This document shows, in pieces, positions 44,649-48,172 of a stretch of DNA of 48,172 bases. The stretch lies in NCBI GenBank assembly GCA_001464155.1, contig LNEN01000253.1, positions 1-48,172 of the forward strand, read 5' to 3'. Position 1 is the stretch's first letter; each line of letters begins with the position of its first letter. The notes beneath the pieces were generated by a model. That model saw only the letters and a list, made by a program, of their open reading frames with translations, was not told the DNA's origin and did not search any database. A program made the translations under genes and the position numbers. Source of the DNA: Cytophagales bacterium Ga0077538 (lineage in GTDB: Bacteria; Bacteroidota; Bacteroidia; Cytophagales; Cyclobacteriaceae).

Positions 44649-45239
44649 ATGGATGAGTTCAGTCAGCTACGAAAATACATATCCCAATTTTTGGAAGTGA
44701 ACGAGGAGGAGTGGCGTATGCATCAGGCTGTACTCACCAGAAGATTTTTGAAGAAGGGTGAGTATTTGTTAAGAGCCAGTGAAGTATGCAACCACGTAAC
44801 TTTTATTAACAAAGGACTATTTCGCAGTTACATGGAAATAGAGGGTGAAGAGGTGACAACCAACTTTGCTTTTGAAGGCAACTATGTGACTGAGTATACA
44901 AGCTTTGTTACCCGACAACCCTCTTCAGAATTTATTGTGGCTATGGAAGATGCAGAGTTGCTTCAGCTTCGGTATGAAGATTTGCAAGCTGCCTATGCAA
45001 AAGCTCAAGTATGGGAGCGCTTTGGCAGATTGATTGCCGAATATATTTTAACGTTTGTTTCTACCCGCAATAAATCCTTGCTTTTCAAAACTCCTGAGGA
45101 GCGTTACCTGGCGCTCATGAAAGAGCGGCCCAAGGTAATGGAACGGGTACCACAACAATACATTGCCTCCTACCTGGGTATCCAACCGGAATCCCTTAGC
45201 CGCATTCGAAAGCGATTGATGGAGGCCAAGAAAGTGTAA
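44649..45239 (+). CDS. Crp/Fnr-family regulator (cyclic-nucleotide-binding-like)
   Basis: A protein of about 196 residues (ATG 44649; the earlier GTG at 44622 is inside a terminator). The N-terminal cyclic-nucleotide-binding-like beta-roll includes LTRRFLKKGEYLLRASEVCNHVTFINKGLFRSY and EEVTTNFAFEGNYVTEYTSF. The C-terminal helix-turn-helix is RVPQQYIASYLGIQPESLSRIRKRL. It lacks the Fnr cysteines and resembles the short Bacteroidota type often called Crp/Fnr without a known ligand. It could regulate the receptor gene upstream. Confidence 0.85.
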   Translation: MDEFSQLRKYISQFLEVNEEEWRMHQAVLTRRFLKKGEYLLRASEVCNHVTFINKGLFRSYMEIEGEEVTTNFAFEGNYVTEYTSFVTRQPSSEFIVAMEDAELLQLRYEDLQAAYAKAQVWERFGRLIAEYILTFVSTRNKSLLFKTPEERYLALMKERPKVMERVPQQYIASYLGIQPESLSRIRKRLMEAKKV

Positions 45240-45371
45240 CTGATTTCGTTGGCTTTTTCGACAACTATATCATGACTATAGGTTAACTGAAACCAAAAAA
45301 GTTTGTTTCCAAGAGAGAATCAAATCCGTCCCATACACTAATAGATAAAGATACATAATCAAAAAAACCAC

Positions 45372-45440
45372 GTCATGCCGAACTTGTTTCGGCATCTTAG
45401 GACCACTTTTCGATAGATGCCTAAACAAGTTCGGCATGAC
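45372..45440. repeat. REP-like palindromic element, near-perfect copy
   Basis: Arms starting GTCATGCCGAACTTG and ending CAAGTTCGGCATGAC (24 of 25 bases complementary) flank a core with TTTTCGATAGATGCC. The same element occurs, interrupted, at 19494-19595. It lies in the 280-base gap before mltG; apart from a promoter element the rest shows nothing. Confidence 0.85.
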
Positions 45441-45496
45441 AGTCGTGTCCTGTTGAAAATCGATTTCAGGGTTACAAGCAAGTACTCAGAAATCTG

Positions 45497-45504
45497 TATT
45501 TTTG
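45497..45504 (+). promoter_or_regulatory. -7 element (TATTTTTG) upstream of mltG
   Basis: TATTTTTG fits TAnnTTTG and lies 15 bases before the mltG ATG. No TTTG is seen at -33. Confidence 0.4.
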
Positions 45505-45519
45505 TTTTCATTTTAGTTT

Positions 45520-46584
45520 ATGATGCCTCCTAAGAAGCTTATTTTCTTCCTTTTATTCTCGATGCTCCTCATCTCCTTTGGTTTTTACGCGTACCAGATC
45601 GTGTATACACCCAATTTTTTGGTGGGCAAAGAAGACCGGCTTATCATTATTCCCAATGATGCCAATTTTAAGACTGTCCAGAAACAATTACACGAAGGTG
45701 ATTATGTACAGGATTTAATGTCCTTTGCCTTTCTGGCGCGTTTGATGGATTACGATAAAAAGGTAAAATCAGGGCGCTTTGTGTTGAAGGCGAACATGAC
45801 CAACCTGCAAGCCATTCGATTGTTGCGATTGGGCAAGCAAGAACCCGTGCGAATTACGATTAACAACGTGCGTCTTTTAAAAGAGTTAAGTGAAAAGATC
45901 ACTGCTAACTTGGGCATGCGGCCGGATGAATTTGAAACTGCTGCGGTTAAATTTTCGATGAACAATCCTTATGGTTTCAACAAGGACAATTTGATGAGCA
46001 TGTTCATACCCAATACCTATGAAGTGTATTACAACATATCACCTGATGCGCTGATGGAACGGATGCATAAGGAATATGAATTGTTTTGGAACGAAGAGCG
46101 TACAGCCAAAGCCAAAACCGTTGGCCTTACACCGGTGGAAGTTTCGATCCTTGCTTCGATTGTACAAGCGGAAACGGTGAAACAAGAGGAGGCACCGATC
46201 ATTGCAGGCCTTTACCTGAATAGATTAAAGCAAGGTATGCCGCTGCAAGCTGACCCAACGCTGGTCTTTGCTTCAGGTGATTTTTCATTAAAGCGGGTGT
46301 TGAACGAGCACAAGCAAATTGATTCCCCCTACAACACGTATAAATACCCGGGCTTGCCTCCAGGTCCCATCAACATGCCGCGCGTCAATTGTATTGATGC
46401 AGTACTCAACTATCATGCAAGTAATTATTTGTACATGTGTGCCAAAGAAGACTTTTCGGGCAACCATAATTTTACCGACAACTATCGTACTCAAATCAAT
46501 AATGCAAATCGTTACCAGCGCGCATTGGAAATAGAAATTGAAAAGGGTAAGCAACTTCGCAAAGCAGCAGAAAAGAAAAAGTAA
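45520..46584 (+). CDS. mltG: Endolytic murein transglycosylase MltG (YceG-like)
   Basis: MltG is an inner-membrane enzyme that cuts nascent glycan strands and is thought to set their length. The 354-residue protein has an N-terminal membrane anchor (about 6-25), a LysM-like region (about 40-85) and the YceG catalytic domain. The domain includes SILASIVQAETVKQEEAPIIAGLYLNRL with the catalytic glutamate, LQADPTLVFA, SPYNTYKYPGLPPGPI and NYLYMCAKEDFSGNHNF. Its stop overlaps the next start (TAATG). Confidence 0.9.
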   Translation: MMPPKKLIFFLLFSMLLISFGFYAYQIVYTPNFLVGKEDRLIIIPNDANFKTVQKQLHEGDYVQDLMSFAFLARLMDYDKKVKSGRFVLKANMTNLQAIRLLRLGKQEPVRITINNVRLLKELSEKITANLGMRPDEFETAAVKFSMNNPYGFNKDNLMSMFIPNTYEVYYNISPDALMERMHKEYELFWNEERTAKAKTVGLTPVEVSILASIVQAETVKQEEAPIIAGLYLNRLKQGMPLQADPTLVFASGDFSLKRVLNEHKQIDSPYNTYKYPGLPPGPINMPRVNCIDAVLNYHASNYLYMCAKEDFSGNHNFTDNYRTQINNANRYQRALEIEIEKGKQLRKAAEKKK

Positions 46585-46991
46585 TGTATAGCTCCGAAAC
46601 TACCGTACGCGTTCGCTATGCAGAAACCGATCAGATGGGGTATGTTTACTACGGTAATTACGCTATGTATTACGAAGTGGGTCGCGTAGAAAGTTTACGA
46701 CACTTGGGACTGACGTACAAGGCATTGGAAGGTATGGGCATTATGATGCCTGTGTTGGAGAACCACAGCCGCTACAAAGCGCCCGCCCGCTACGATGAAT
46801 TGTTAACAGTGAAAACAACCATTAAGGAACTGCCAGGAGTACGGATTACTTTTTATTACGAGATCTTTAACGAGGAGAAAAAGTTGGTAAACGAAGGGCA
46901 AACGCAACTGGTATTTATTGACATGAAATCAAACCGACCCTGCAAAGCCCCTGAGGCAATGTTACAGGTTTTGAGTCCATTTTTTAGATGA
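46584..46991 (+). CDS. YbgC-like acyl-CoA thioesterase (4HBT family)
   Basis: A 135-residue hot-dog-fold thioesterase. The catalytic motif is ETDQMGYVYYGNY (Asp16), with the GRVESLRHLG and MPVLENHSRYKAPARYDE segments typical of the YbgC subgroup. It would hydrolyse acyl-CoA or an acyl carrier thioester in the cytosol. The start overlaps mltG by one base and the end overlaps the BrkB gene by 4 bases (ATGA), indicating one transcript. Confidence 0.9.
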   Translation: MYSSETTVRVRYAETDQMGYVYYGNYAMYYEVGRVESLRHLGLTYKALEGMGIMMPVLENHSRYKAPARYDELLTVKTTIKELPGVRITFYYEIFNEEKKLVNEGQTQLVFIDMKSNRPCKAPEAMLQVLSPFFR

Positions 46992-47965
46992 GATACAAGC
47001 ACAAAAAATATCTTTTTAAATACGGACAAGGTCAACGATTAGTTTACTGGCTCAAGAAAGTGCGCTTGAGTCGCGAGGAAAATGTCTCCTTGTATAAAGT
47101 GTTGAAGATCTTCTCTAAAAATATAGATGAGGATCAGATAATGGATAAAGCCAATGGGGTGGCGTACAATTTTATTCTCGCCATTTTTCCCACCATCATC
47201 TTTTTATTCACGCTTATCCCCTATATCTCAACCTGGGTTCCAGAAGTGAATACAAACAGCATCATGGAGTTTCTGGCTACGATGATGCCGGCCAGCATGT
47301 ATGATGTAATTGCTACTACCATCGAAGACATCATTGGTAATTCGCGTGGGGGCCTTCTCACCTTTGGTGTACTCTTTGCCTTGTTTCTTGCCTCCAATGG
47401 TATGATGGCTTTGATGCGCGCCTTCAACTCGTGTTATAAAACAGAAGAAAAACGCGGTGTTATCAAAACAAGATTGATCGCTACTGGCCTTACCCTGAAC
47501 CTGGCACTGGTCTTATTTTTAGCGGTCATTCTGTTAGTGGTTGGTCAGTTGGTATTGAATTACATATTGGCTCACCTACCGGAGTTTAGGTGGCTGAATT
47601 TAGACGACTACACAGTGCAGATGATTCTCGTGCTGCGCTTCATTGTTATCTTCATCGTATTCTTCTTTGCCATTGCTACGATCTATTATTTTGGGCCGGC
47701 TGTGCATTACGATTGGCGTTTTTTTTCACTCGGATCAATTCTGGCAACGTTAGGCACCCTTGGTGTTTCCTATGGTTTTTCCTTCTACATCACCAACTTC
47801 GGAAGTTATAATAAAGTCTATGGGTCGATTGGCGTACTCATTGCCTTGATGATCTGGGTACAATTGGTTACTACCGTTCTCTTGTTTGGCTATGAAATAG
47901 ATGCCAGTATCCATGAAGCCAAGCGCAAAGCAGCGCTGTGGGAGGCGCGGAAAAAAAATGCCTGA
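46988..47965 (+). CDS. YihY/BrkB family inner-membrane protein
   Basis: A 325-residue membrane protein with about six helices. Family features include ANGVAYNFILAIFPTIIFLFTLIPYI near the first helix, the FALFLASNGMMALMRAFNSCY segment, YYFGPAVHYDWRFFSLGSILAT, and SYNKVYGSIGVLIALMIWVQL in the last third. Older annotation as ribonuclease BN is not supported. Function is unknown; a transport-like role is often suggested. It shares a transcript with mltG and the thioesterase. Confidence 0.85.
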   Translation: MRYKHKKYLFKYGQGQRLVYWLKKVRLSREENVSLYKVLKIFSKNIDEDQIMDKANGVAYNFILAIFPTIIFLFTLIPYISTWVPEVNTNSIMEFLATMMPASMYDVIATTIEDIIGNSRGGLLTFGVLFALFLASNGMMALMRAFNSCYKTEEKRGVIKTRLIATGLTLNLALVLFLAVILLVVGQLVLNYILAHLPEFRWLNLDDYTVQMILVLRFIVIFIVFFFAIATIYYFGPAVHYDWRFFSLGSILATLGTLGVSYGFSFYITNFGSYNKVYGSIGVLIALMIWVQLVTTVLLFGYEIDASIHEAKRKAALWEARKKNA

Positions 47966-48030
47966 TATTTTTTTCTACCTGCTCAATATTTTGGAAGTTC
48001 TTTCGTCTCTCTTCATACTAAACTAAATTC

Positions 48031-48172
48031 ATGAAATTTTTGAAGAAGATGATGATAACCTTTGTGCTACTGATTGCCACACTGGCCCTTGCTGTGCTTT
48101 TGTGCATGCAGCAGGCTGTTTTTGGCAACAACCCTTCCGGAGAAAAGTTAAAAAGAGCAGAGTCTTCAGCTA
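48031..48172 (+). CDS. MBL-fold hydrolase (RomA/NAPE-PLD-like), N-terminal part (cut by window edge)
   Basis: The first 47 codons of a gene that continues past the window. It begins with a membrane or signal segment (MKFLKKMMITFVLLIATLALAVLLCM), followed by FGNNPSGEKLKRAESS. That phrase resembles the conserved FGxxPSGERLERI start of RomA/NAPE-PLD-like metallo-beta-lactamase-fold proteins. The metal-binding motif HxHxDH would lie beyond the edge, so this call is tentative. Confidence 0.5.
   Translation, partial: MKFLKKMMITFVLLIATLALAVLLCMQQAVFGNNPSGEKLKRAESSA

Noticed and set aside
46988-47965. Ribonuclease BN
   Set aside because: BrkB/YihY is a membrane protein; the nuclease name is a historic misannotation.

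Overview
The window reads as a chromosomal segment of a Bacteroidota bacterium, most likely from the Cytophagales. Four things point there: TonB-dependent receptors with an N-terminal carboxypeptidase-like regulatory domain, a secreted protease ending in a type IX secretion (T9SS) sorting domain, a DUF4834 protein, and -7 promoter elements of the Bacteroidota form TAnnTTTG. It is mostly housekeeping sequence: no phage, insertion sequence, CRISPR array or rRNA was seen. No gap between genes exceeds about 300 bases.

Layout. 1-8.6 kb (mostly minus strand): the start of a DsbD-like protein, an M20 dipeptidase, a 1600-residue exported protein of unknown function, PrmA, and a YtxH/DUF1573 pair. 8.8-14.4 kb (plus): a broken MoxR ATPase, then a beta-helix-like lipoprotein and a TonB-dependent receptor separated by a terminator. 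14.4-17.9 kb: an exported coiled-coil protein, a TIGR01777 epimerase, a LOG-family protein and a lytic transglycosylase. 18-21.7 kb (plus): an arsenosugar-type pair (AhpD-like protein and radical SAM ArsS), then purine nucleoside phosphorylase, a small Cys-rich exported protein and an aldo/keto reductase. 21.7-34.5 kb (minus): SPOR lipoprotein, SecA, DapF, DUF4834, CarB, a T9SS subtilase and an M19 dipeptidase. 34.6-37.8 kb: a cytochrome b5-like protein, an amino-sugar kinase with MurQ (cell-wall sugar recycling), an unknown coupled gene and a SprT-like protein. 37.8-41.9 kb: a small Ala-rich lipoprotein, Der, an initiator tRNA, Era, a hemolysin III family protein and a small membrane protein. 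42-48 kb (plus): a second TonB receptor, a Crp-type regulator, MltG, a YbgC-like thioesterase, a YihY/BrkB membrane protein and the start of an MBL-fold hydrolase.

Two patterns stand out. First, four conserved genes (moxR, secA, dapF and the subtilase, the last twice) are each broken where roughly 40 nucleotides of expected coding sequence are missing. Several junctions sit exactly on short inverted repeats, and secA has lost its Walker A motif. Since secA is normally essential, I suspect a systematic sequencing or assembly fault at hairpins, but a biological cause is not excluded. Second, at least six intergenic sites carry tandem repeats with a strict 7-base period. The heptamer differs from site to site, is sometimes arranged as mirrored arms, and in one case overlaps the dapF start codon. 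There are also REP-like palindromes of two families.
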